Positions 1-5,987 of a DNA stretch of 7,418 nt are shown piece by piece; within the stretch, counting starts at the first letter, position 1, and each line of letters begins with the position of its first letter. Source of the DNA: Roseimaritima sp. GTDB taxonomy: Bacteria; Planctomycetota; Planctomycetia; Pirellulales; Pirellulaceae. The notes beneath the pieces are model-generated. The model was not told the DNA's origin, did not search any database, and saw only the letters and a list, made by a program, of their open reading frames with translations. Where the stretch lies: positions 1 through 7,418 of the forward strand of contig SLFV01000343.1 of assembly GCA_007124075.1 (NCBI GenBank), in the 5' to 3' direction. The translations under genes and the position numbers were made by a program.

Positions 1-1391
1 CGAAAATTCCAACGCCAAACCTTGATCGCCTTGCCGCACAGGGAATGCGGTTTACCGACGCCCACAGCTCGTCCGGCATTTGTTCGCCTAGTCGCTATGC
101 ATTATTGACAGGACGTCACCATTGGCGTGACTTTCACGGGATCGTGAATGCCTTCGGTGCGTCCGTTTTCTCCCCCGAGCGATTAACGCTTGCGGCGATG
201 CTCAAGGAGAAAGGCTATGTCACTTCATGCATTGGCAAATGGCACCTAGGCTGGAATTGGGACGCCATCAGAGTGCCGGGTGCCAAACCGCGTGCTCAAG
301 GGCGACAGCAGGCCTGGGGGCCAGAGGCCTTTGATTGGTCGAAGCCGATTCCCGATGGTCCTCTGGCGCACGGCTTTGATCACTACTTTGGGGATACGGT
401 GATCAATTTTCCTCCCTATTGCTGGATCGAGGATGATAAAGTCGTGGAAGCTCCTGACACGATGTTGGACACTAGCAAATGGAAGCCCATTAAAGAAGGA
501 AACTGGGAGTGTCGTCCAGGACCGATGATCAGTCACTGGGATCCCTACCAGAATATTCCGGTCACCACCAAACGCGGCATTGACTTTCTCCGCTCACGTA
601 AAGGAGCAAAAGAGCCGTTCTTTCTCTACTTCGCCTATCCGTCACCCCATGCACCGATCATTCCTAATGATCAGTTCGATGGTAAGTCGGAAGCTGGTCC
701 CTATGGCGATTTTGTGGTTGAAACCGATGACTCGATCGGGCAACTTCTAACGGCATTGGAAGAGTCAGGGCAAGCACAGAACACGTTGATTATCTTTTCG
801 GCCGACAATGGTCCCGAGCATTATGCCTATGCTCGCGATGAAAAATATGGCCATTGGTCCTCCGATCCGCTACGTGGTCTCAAACGTGATATCTATGAGG
901 GCGGACATCGAGTCCCCATGATTGTAAAATGGCCCGGCGTCGTGCCGCAGGGCCATGTCTGTGACTCACTGGTTTCTCAAGTTGACATCATGGCGACTAT
1001 CGCTGCGGCGATCGACTTTGCACTTCCCGATAACGCTGCCGAGGATTCCCATGACCTCCTTCCCTTGTTAAGAGCAGCGGTGGCGGCAGTTCGCACTACT
1101 CATATTCACAACACTAGTGTCAATCGCTACGCTATCCGTGATCAAGACTGGTTGTTGATCAATACGGAAGACGGTTACGTTTCTCGCCGCAACGCGAATT
1201 GGGAGGCCCGCCGTCAATACCCACCCGATGATGATCAACCGGTGGAACTGTATCACCTCAAGGATGACCTGCCGCAACGTCACAATCTCGCCGCGACCCA
1301 TTCGGAAAAAGTCGCTCAACTGCAAACGCTTCTACAAACCATTCGCAGCCAGGGCTATTCTGCACCGCGATTGCAGCGTGAAGACGAGTGA
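1..1391 (+). CDS. Type I (formylglycine) sulfatase, 5' end outside window
   Basis: This is a hydrolase of sulfate esters, probably periplasmic or secreted, with an unknown substrate (sulfated polysaccharide or aryl/glycolipid sulfate). The frame is open from base 3, and its first residues (KIPTPNLDRLAAQGMRFTDA) already match the sulfatase N-domain, so the ATG at 45 is internal. The signal peptide and the first metal-binding Asp pair lie left of the window. The active-site motif C-S-P-S-R starts at bases 81-83; this Cys would be converted to formylglycine. The second signature GKWHLG follows at about 234-251. Further on come the PSPHAP histidine motif, the metal-binding ADNG motif, and LRGLKRDIYEGGHRVP, which holds the conserved Lys. 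The C-terminal subdomain ends with ELYHLKDDLPQRHNLA and a normal-looking tail. The stop at 1389-1391 abuts a transposase remnant but the gene seems intact. By eye it is less GC-rich than the ceramidase-like genes. The family is certain; the subfamily is not assigned. Confidence 0.95.
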   Translation, partial: KIPTPNLDRLAAQGMRFTDAHSSSGICSPSRYALLTGRHHWRDFHGIVNAFGASVFSPERLTLAAMLKEKGYVTSCIGKWHLGWNWDAIRVPGAKPRAQGRQQAWGPEAFDWSKPIPDGPLAHGFDHYFGDTVINFPPYCWIEDDKVVEAPDTMLDTSKWKPIKEGNWECRPGPMISHWDPYQNIPVTTKRGIDFLRSRKGAKEPFFLYFAYPSPHAPIIPNDQFDGKSEAGPYGDFVVETDDSIGQLLTALEESGQAQNTLIIFSADNGPEHYAYARDEKYGHWSSDPLRGLKRDIYEGGHRVPMIVKWPGVVPQGHVCDSLVSQVDIMATIAAAIDFALPDNAAEDSHDLLPLLRAAVAAVRTTHIHNTSVNRYAIRDQDWLLINTEDGYVSRRNANWEARRQYPPDDDQPVELYHLKDDLPQRHNLAATHSEKVAQLQTLLQTIRSQGYSAPRLQREDE

Positions 1392-1834
1392 GAGTCGCAG
1401 CGTCGTCTTTGGTGCGTCCGTTGATTGCTAGCGGTGCGACCGTCGTGACCAGGCTCCGCAGCGACGCCAAACTGTTTGATCTTCCGGTGAACACTCAGGG
1501 GCAACGCGGGCGTCCTCGCAAGTACGGAAAGAACCGGATCAGCTTGAAGAAGCGAGCGTCTAGTCGCCGTGGATGGGAATCGATCGAGTATGCATGCCGC
1601 GGCAAGATGACCCAGGGCCGATACAAGACATTGTTGGCGACCAGTCAAGTTGTCGGCGGCATGGTTCGGGTCGTTATTCTGTAGCATGCCAATGGTAATT
1701 GGGCGGCATACATCAGCACAGACGCATCGATGAGTGTCGAGCTGATCCTGAAGACGGTATCGGATCGGTGGTCGATCGAAGAGCACTTTCACGACGTCAA
1801 AGAGATCTGGGGTGCTGGGGAGCAGCAAGTCCGT
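1388..1834 (+). pseudogene. IS4-type DDE transposase remnant, truncated at both ends, with internal TAG
   Basis: This is a relic of a cut-and-paste transposase. The frame is open from 1382, but no native start is visible; the GTG at 1388 overlaps the sulfatase stop. Recognisable homology starts near 1400 (VRPLIASGATVVTRLRSDAK), followed by a GQRGRPRKYGK segment and, at about 1630-1681, VGGMVRVVIL. An in-frame TAG at 1682-1684 breaks the gene. The same frame then continues with HANGNWAAYISTDAS and the C-terminal catalytic segment RWSIEEHFHDVKE. That segment fits the R-x3-E-x6-K part of the IS4 superfamily YREK signature (the Tyr position is Val). Homology stops at QQVR, near 1834. The N-terminal domain with the first catalytic Asp residues is missing, as is the C-terminal tail, so no activity is expected. 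No terminal inverted repeats were found. It sits directly after an intact sulfatase gene. Confidence 0.82.
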
Positions 1835-1993
1835 AAAATGCTGCGCGAGACATTTTTGAGCGATCTGGCCAATTGCGACGTTTATTGGTTCGAGGAGGCG
1901 ATACAACCCGATGCACTGGACGATTACGTGTTACTGCGCGAGCATTCACCGATCGCGATCGCTAAACACTTGGGCATTATGAACCTGTTGTAA
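1835..1993 (+). pseudogene. Enolase/mandelate-racemase superfamily fragment fused to transposase tail
   Basis: After the transposase motif QQVR the same reading frame runs into a sequence that does not belong to a transposase. The stretch DVYWFEEAIQPDALDDYVLL, followed by REHSPIAIA (about 1877-1963), matches the barrel segment of enolase-superfamily dehydratases and racemases, whose consensus is roughly WFEEP-x-PDD-x-x-GY-x-x-LR-x-x-SPIPIA. In intact family members a Glu of this EE motif is a magnesium ligand. The family would then continue with a Gly-Gly-Glu segment; here it changes to KHLGIMNLL and a stop at 1991-1993. Only about 35 of roughly 380 residues survive, so this cannot be a functional enzyme. 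The upstream junction lies between about 1835 and 1860. The final 17 bases overlap the end of the minus-strand sulfatase relic. The recognition rests on one motif block, so a chance resemblance is unlikely but not excluded. Confidence 0.62.
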
Positions 1994-2465
1994 CGAAAGC
2001 ACCGTTATCCGCGGTAAACAGGAGCAACATCTTTTCGCGAAGGCCGCTTCGTCCCAAAGCGTCCACGACGTTTCCGACCATTTTGTTGACGTAGGCAACT
2101 ATTTCGACGAAGTGCTTCTGAGTCCGCATTTTGCGGTTTTGCTCAACCATACTGTCATGCCTTGAAGTCGACCTCCTTGCGGTTGATTTCGTTGAGCATC
2201 CCGCATCGCGCAGCAGGTTTGCGAAGGTGTAGGCCCCTGGTTGCAGCAACCCAAAGCGCACATCGTTCCGACTGTTGTAAATTCCGGCCATGATCTGCAC
2301 ACGAGAAAGTGTACAGAGCGGTTCATCCGCGATGATCAAGACAATATGGCGACGGTCGCCGGTTTCGGCGTGCGCCCTCTGCACGTCAACCCGATGCCCA
2401 AAGAGCAGCATGAGCGAGGCAAGGGCGAAGGTTGTGCCAAAACGAAGCAGAAAGTGGTTCTCAAT
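1977..2465 (-). pseudogene. Sulfatase pseudogene with large internal deletions
   Basis: On the minus strand, reading from about 2465 down, there is a hydrophobic leader-like stretch (LRFGTTFALASLMLLFG) with no good start codon. An ATT at 2465-2463 stands where a start might have been; the first ATG is at 2411. Three sulfatase blocks follow. Block A, HIVLIIADE (about 2348-2322), is the first metal-site strand. Block B, PLCTLSRVQIMAGIYNSRN onward to FANLLRDAG (about 2321-2199), is the formylglycine region. Block C, FVEIVAYVNKMVGN to LLLFTADNG (about 2111-2001), is the second metal site. The roughly 35 residues between A and B, the roughly 150 between B and C including the GKWxx signature, and the whole C-terminal domain are missing. 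The core motif Cys-x-Pro-Ser-Arg reads C-T-L-S-R, consistent with a single C-to-T change. The frame ends at 1979-1977. It is almost certainly inactive. Its blocks resemble a different sulfatase lineage from the two intact neighbours. Confidence 0.8.
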
Positions 2466-2686
2466 GGCCGCGTCGCGTCCGCCAACTTACATCCCGCCAG
2501 ATCAGAGAGGCGAACACGCCGCGTCAGAAATCCCTCCCAACGAGTGCCGCTGCGTGGGGCCCAAAGCGACAACGAAAAAGGACAGACATGGAGCGGACGT
2601 TGCTATACTACAGCCGGACCGTTGAATAAACTGCCTTGCATCTTGGGACTTCAACGTTGCGACTTATTTTCCTAGGTCTGACCCAC
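2466..2686. other. Divergent gap between sulfatase relic and intact sulfatase
   Basis: No coding sequence with recognisable protein motifs is seen here on either strand. Several frames stay open across the stretch, but their translations are rich in Arg, Pro and Ser, match no family I know and overlap one another, as expected for chance frames in GC-rich DNA. The gap probably carries the upstream regulatory sequence of the sulfatase at 2701 and, formerly, of the minus-strand relic. Confidence 0.5.
2579..2609 (+). promoter_or_regulatory. Weak candidate sigma70-type promoter for sulfatase
   Basis: TATACT at 2604-2609 matches five of six bases of the -10 consensus. AGGACA at 2579-2584 matches four of six of the -35 consensus, but the 19-bp spacing is longer than usual. 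Transcription would start near 2616, giving a leader of about 85 nt before the ATG at 2701. This is a pattern match only, and planctomycete promoters are poorly predicted by this consensus. Confidence 0.2.
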
Positions 2687-2691
2687 AAGGA
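2687..2691 (+). promoter_or_regulatory. Ribosome binding site AAGGA of the sulfatase at 2701
   Basis: AAGGA lies nine bases before the ATG at 2701. It is a good Shine-Dalgarno match and supports this ATG as the true start, in agreement with the signal peptide that begins there. Confidence 0.6.
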
Positions 2692-2700
2692 CATTAGACG

Positions 2701-4089
2701 ATGCCTCCGCCATCACCGTCAATCTTTTTTTCGCTTACCCTCACCGTTTTACTGTTCGCTCCTGCGGCGGCAGCGCCCCCGCGACCCAATATCGTGATGC
2801 TGCTTGCCGACGATCTGGGTTACCAGGATCTGGGCTGTTATGGCGGTCCGGTTCAAACACCGACGCTTGACGCGCTGGCAAAAGCAGGGGTCCGTTTTTC
2901 CGATTTTTATTCCGGCTCCGCGGTCTGCTCGCCGTCACGAGCGACGTTGTTAACCGGCCGCCACCCCATTCGGGCTGGGGTCTACAGTTGGATCCACGAT
3001 CCGAGCCAGAATTCACACCTACGGAGACATGAAATCACGCTGGCCGAAATCCTGAAGCAGGCCGGGTACGCGACCGCCCACGTCGGCAAATGGCACCTTG
3101 GGTTGCCAACCGGGCAACGAGAAAAACCCACACCGGCAGAGCATGGTTTTGACTATTGGTTTGCGACTTGGAACAACGCTTCGCCCAGCCACAAAGACCC
3201 TGATAACTTCATCCGCAATGGCAATCCGGTGGGCAAACTGGAAGGTTACTCCTGTCACATCGTGATCGATGAGGCGATCGGCTGGCTGGAGTCACACGGT
3301 GATAGCGAGGCCCCATTTTTTTTGAATGTTTGGTTTCATGAGCCCCACGCACCGATCGCGGCACCCTCGGAGATTGTTGACCAGTATGGCGCTCAGGACG
3401 ACCGAGCAGCGGTTTACTCGGCGACGATCGACAATACCGATAAGGCGATTGGGCGGCTGCTTGCTAAGCTGGAACAAATCGACGCTGGCTGCGAAAACAC
3501 GCTGATCATCTATGCGTCCGACAACGGCAGCTACCGTGATGATCGCACGGGAGGGCTGCGTGGCCGCAAGGGCGAGAACTGGGAAGGCGGGATTCGAGTG
3601 CCCGGGATCTTTTACTGGCCGGGAAGGATTCCGCAGGGTGCGGTTGAACGACAACCGGCGGGATTGGTCGACGTGCTGCCAACGGTGTGCGGCTTGCTGG
3701 GAATCGCCACCCCCTCCGACCGTCACATCGACGGTGCCGACCTAACCCCGCTGTTGACCGGCAGCGCCCCAGCCTTCCAGCGTCACCAGCCTTTGTTTTG
3801 GCATTTGCAAAAGGCAAGGCCGATCGTGGCAATCCGTGACGGTGACTACTCGCTGGTCGCGGATCCCGACTACGCGTTGTCGACAAACAACATGTTTCAG
3901 GAAGAGTGGATTCCCAAAATCAAATCGGGAAGTTACACCAACTATCGGCTTTACAATTTAGCGGAAGATCCGCGGCAGCAGCACGACCTGGCCAACCGGC
4001 ACCCAGAGCTGCTAGCCCGGCTAAAAGCGAAGCTGCTGGCGATCAACGCCAGCGTCATGGAGGACGGTGCCGATTGGCATCTAAACTAG
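2701..4089 (+). CDS. Exported type I (formylglycine) sulfatase, complete
   Basis: This 462-residue enzyme should hydrolyse sulfate esters outside the cytoplasm; the substrate is unknown. Residues 1-25 form a Sec signal peptide (hydrophobic core at about 9-20, Ala-rich cleavage region ending near residue 25). The sulfatase domain starts at PNIVMLLADDLGY with metal ligands D37 and D38. The motif C-S-P-S-R is at 76-80, with Cys76 the predicted formylglycine. GKWHLG is at 129-134 (K130, H132), FHEPHAP at 212-218, the metal-binding SDNG at 273-276, and RGRKGENWEGG at 288-297 carries the conserved Lys. The C-terminal part closes with YRLYNLAEDPRQQHDLA. Length and motif order are typical of the arylsulfatase A / N-acetylgalactosamine-6-sulfatase type. 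All visible catalytic residues are present, so it is probably active if an anaerobic-type maturase exists elsewhere in the genome; none is in the window. A ceramidase-like gene follows 124 bp downstream on the same strand and may be co-transcribed. Runs of seven T (2725-2731) and eight T (3316-3323) lie inside the gene. Confidence 0.96.
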   Translation: MPPPSPSIFFSLTLTVLLFAPAAAAPPRPNIVMLLADDLGYQDLGCYGGPVQTPTLDALAKAGVRFSDFYSGSAVCSPSRATLLTGRHPIRAGVYSWIHDPSQNSHLRRHEITLAEILKQAGYATAHVGKWHLGLPTGQREKPTPAEHGFDYWFATWNNASPSHKDPDNFIRNGNPVGKLEGYSCHIVIDEAIGWLESHGDSEAPFFLNVWFHEPHAPIAAPSEIVDQYGAQDDRAAVYSATIDNTDKAIGRLLAKLEQIDAGCENTLIIYASDNGSYRDDRTGGLRGRKGENWEGGIRVPGIFYWPGRIPQGAVERQPAGLVDVLPTVCGLLGIATPSDRHIDGADLTPLLTGSAPAFQRHQPLFWHLQKARPIVAIRDGDYSLVADPDYALSTNNMFQEEWIPKIKSGSYTNYRLYNLAEDPRQQHDLANRHPELLARLKAKLLAINASVMEDGADWHLN

Positions 4090-4213
4090 CTGCAAAGCGG
4101 GCCGAAACTCCACGCTGCGTTGCGTATCGGACACATTGACCATTAACTTGGATTGGCGATGTCTTCACTCCAAACCACGATCGGATACCCCCCTTAGGAT
4201 CGATAGAAAAACC
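4090..4213 (+). other. Gap between sulfatase and ceramidase-like gene
   Basis: This 124-bp spacer shows no obvious terminator hairpin with a T run, so read-through from the sulfatase is possible. The downstream frame is open back to a TTG at 4136, but the residues before the ATG at 4214 are polar and would put a non-signal extension ahead of a clear signal peptide. AGGA at about 4197-4200 lies rather far (some 13 bases) from the ATG to be a convincing ribosome binding site. Confidence 0.45.
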
Positions 4214-5725
4214 ATGCGAAACATGTTAGGCTTCTATGCGTTGGTCATGCTGTTGGCCTTGCCAGCGGCGTGCTTGCCAGCCCAAGACGACACGGCTGCC
4301 GCATCCTCGAAACTGAAAGCGGGGGCGGCGACCAGCAATATCACCCCCCCGCTGGGGACGAGGATTGTGGGGGGATTTGCGCCCTATCCGGCCGCACATA
4401 TTCACGACGAACTGCATGCTCGCTGCTTGGTGCTGGATGACGGTCAGACCCAGTTGGCGCTGGTGGTTTGTGACCTGCTGGGCGTGCATCGCAGCGTCAG
4501 CGTGGAGGCGCGGCGGCTGATCGAAGCGGAAACCGGCATCCCGCCTCAAAACGTATTGATTTCTGCGACCCACACGCATTCGGCCGGTACGGCGTTGGGA
4601 AGCAACCGCTACGCCAACGAGCAAGACCTGGACGACTACCAACGATCCGTCGCTCGGGGAATTGCTGACGGCGTGCGATGCGCGTTAAACCTGTTGCGGC
4701 CCACCGAGATCGCCTTCACCCGCGCAGATGTCCCCGAACAGGTACACAACCGCCGCTGGTGGATGCGTCCAGAAAGCGTCCCCCCCAACCCGTTCGGCGA
4801 GATCGATCAAGTGAAAATGAATCCACCCGTCCGCAGCCCTGATCTGGTTAAACCGGCCGGGCCGGTTGACCCGACGGTTTCCATCATCGCACTTCGCGAA
4901 CCCGATGGGCGTCTGCTTTCGGCGTACTGTGCCTACTCATTGCACTACGTGGGCGGCAGCGGCCCGGCGCACGTGTCGGCCGATTATTTCGGGATGTTTT
5001 GCGAAGCATTGAAACGTCGGCAGCCGGGCGGTGACGCTGACCCACCGTTTGTCGCCCTGTTGGCCAACGGCACCAGTGGCGACATTAACAACATCGACCG
5101 GTTGAATCCGCGTGGCAGTCGCGTGCCCTACCAGCAGATGCGCGAGGTGGCTGAAGACGTGGCCAGTAAAGTTCAGGCGGCGATTGACCAAATTGAATCG
5201 TGGCAGGATCGTGTAAGCCTGGATAGCCGCGCACGCGAACTGCAACTGCAATGGCGGTCGATTGGCCCGGAGATGCTGCAATGGGCCGAGGCTGTGGAAT
5301 CCCAGGCACCGCGGGTCCCCGGCGGCGACGTTCCGGTGGGTGCCAAGTTTGCCACCGAGCGTGAATGGGTCCAACGCCTCAGCTACGCAGGGCGTGTCCA
5401 ATTGTTGGCTGCGGCCAAAGGTCCCGCGTTGGTGCCCGTACAGGTTTTCCGCATCGGCGATATCGCCATCGGGACCAGCCCCTGTGAAACGTTTGCGGAA
5501 ATGGGCTTGGAGTACAAACAACGCAGTCCGCTACCCCATTCGTTCATGGTTTCACTGGCGCACGGTTACATCGGCTACCTACCCACTCCCCGGCATTTTG
5601 AACTGGGGGGCTACGAAACTTGGCCCGGCACCAATTTTCTTGAACCCGAAGCATCGGTTAAAATGCTCGATGCCTTGCTCGACATGACCAGCGAGCTTGC
5701 GCGGCAGTCGAATGAGAAAAAATGA
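4214..5725 (+). CDS. Neutral/alkaline ceramidase-like hydrolase, exported, complete
   Basis: This is a predicted zinc-dependent amidase of the neutral ceramidase N-terminal domain family, which splits ceramide into sphingoid base and fatty acid in characterised members. Counting from the ATG at 4214, it has 503 residues. Residues 1-24 look like a Sec signal peptide (RNMLGFYALVMLLALPAACL, cleavage near Ala-Gln). The Cys in PAAC lacks a standard lipobox Leu at -3, so a lipoprotein is less likely. The mature part opens with KAGAATSNITPPLG. The zinc-site THTHSA gives H120 and H122, and YSLHYVGG gives H244. ANGTSGDIN (S288) corresponds to the nucleophile loop NxGDVSPN of Pseudomonas ceramidase. 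CETFAEMG (E425) and HGYIGYLPTP (Y455) match the remaining zinc/transition-state residues. It is shorter than the roughly 670-residue bacterial ceramidase and appears to lack the C-terminal Ig-like domain. The fold assignment is strong; activity on ceramide itself is uncertain. A paralog faces it downstream. Confidence 0.9.
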   Translation: MRNMLGFYALVMLLALPAACLPAQDDTAAASSKLKAGAATSNITPPLGTRIVGGFAPYPAAHIHDELHARCLVLDDGQTQLALVVCDLLGVHRSVSVEARRLIEAETGIPPQNVLISATHTHSAGTALGSNRYANEQDLDDYQRSVARGIADGVRCALNLLRPTEIAFTRADVPEQVHNRRWWMRPESVPPNPFGEIDQVKMNPPVRSPDLVKPAGPVDPTVSIIALREPDGRLLSAYCAYSLHYVGGSGPAHVSADYFGMFCEALKRRQPGGDADPPFVALLANGTSGDINNIDRLNPRGSRVPYQQMREVAEDVASKVQAAIDQIESWQDRVSLDSRARELQLQWRSIGPEMLQWAEAVESQAPRVPGGDVPVGAKFATEREWVQRLSYAGRVQLLAAAKGPALVPVQVFRIGDIAIGTSPCETFAEMGLEYKQRSPLPHSFMVSLAHGYIGYLPTPRHFELGGYETWPGTNFLEPEASVKMLDALLDMTSELARQSNEKK

Positions 5726-5906
5726 TTCAAGGCAAGCCCTCAGTTCGACTTTCGCAGTTTTTGCCCTATTCGCAAGCGTTTTCGCATCAGGGAAAGCGGC
5801 TCCAGAGTTCCAGGCTTTCCGCTTGCTTCCTTTCAACAGTCCGACAGCCTGCGCAACTACTCGGAACGAGGATTCAGTGGGCACCTTGCCTGCCGCGAAA
5901 GCCTAA
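5712..5906 (+). CDS. Possible small secreted protein, unknown function
   Basis: This is an open frame of 64 codons starting with ATG, overlapping the last 14 bases of the ceramidase-like gene in a different frame. Its N-terminus looks like a Sec signal peptide: basic MRKNDSRQ, then hydrophobic STFAVFALFASVFASG and a possible cleavage site around GKAAP. The remaining 30 or so residues show no recognisable motif, and the protein ends LPAAKA. No strong ribosome binding site is visible, but translational coupling to the upstream stop is possible. Codon third positions are less GC-rich than in the flanking genes, which argues against a conserved gene. It may be a chance frame in the convergent gap. 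Confidence 0.22.
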   Translation: MRKNDSRQALSSTFAVFALFASVFASGKAAPEFQAFRLLPFNSPTACATTRNEDSVGTLPAAKA

Positions 5907-5987
5907 AATAAAACGGCGAAAGTCTAAAACGACCAAAGTCGAATCCAGACGAGCGGCAAAAACAAGCAAGTACCAACCCTCTCCCGT
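5726..5987. other. Convergent gap between the two ceramidase-like genes
   Basis: This 262-bp space separates the stop codons of two convergent genes. Apart from the weak small frame described separately, it holds a 7-bp inverted repeat (GGAAAGC at 5791-5797 and GCTTTCC at 5814-5820, 16-base loop). No T run follows on either strand, so it is not a convincing intrinsic terminator. The section at 5905-5975 is AT-richer than the flanks. Confidence 0.5.
5895..5929. repeat. Short tandem-like direct repeat, 14-mer twice
   Basis: GCGAAAGCCTAAAA at 5895-5908 recurs as GCGAAAGTCTAAAA at 5916-5929 (13 of 14 bases identical), with a 21-bp period. A 9-bp piece of the second copy (GCGAAAGTC) also occurs inverted at 5747-5755 as GACTTTCGC. 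The function is unknown. The position, about 60 bp past the end of the minus-strand gene, could suit a factor site or be incidental. Confidence 0.45.

Noticed and set aside
1388..1993. Complete insertion sequence with terminal inverted repeats
   Set aside because: Both ends of the transposase are missing and no matching inverted ends or target-site duplication could be found around the remnant.
2155..2199. Minus-strand 14-codon frame (MLNEINRKEVDFKA) inside the sulfatase relic
   Set aside because: It resembles a real protein C-terminus and may be a fragment in another frame, but it is too short to assign and I cannot name a family for it.
2241..2675. Plus-strand frames of 111 and 144 codons over the relic and divergent gap
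   Set aside because: They overlap each other and the sulfatase relic, lack any known motif or leader, and are Arg/Lys/Pro-rich as expected for chance translation.
3292..3886. Antisense frames of 126-144 codons within the sulfatase at 2701-4089
   Set aside because: They are shadows of a strongly supported gene, with no domain or signal features.
4136..4163. TTGACC at 4136-4141 as a -35 box for the ceramidase-like gene
   Set aside because: The -35 match is good, but the sequence 16-18 bp downstream (around GATGTC) is a poor -10, so no promoter is called.
4136..4213. Upstream TTG start giving a 26-residue extension of the ceramidase-like protein
   Set aside because: The extension is polar and would bury the signal peptide that begins at the ATG at 4214. 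TTG starts are rare and no ribosome binding site precedes it.
5791..5820. Inverted repeat as a bidirectional terminator between the convergent genes
   Set aside because: The stem is only 7 bp with a 16-base loop and is not followed by a T run on either strand.
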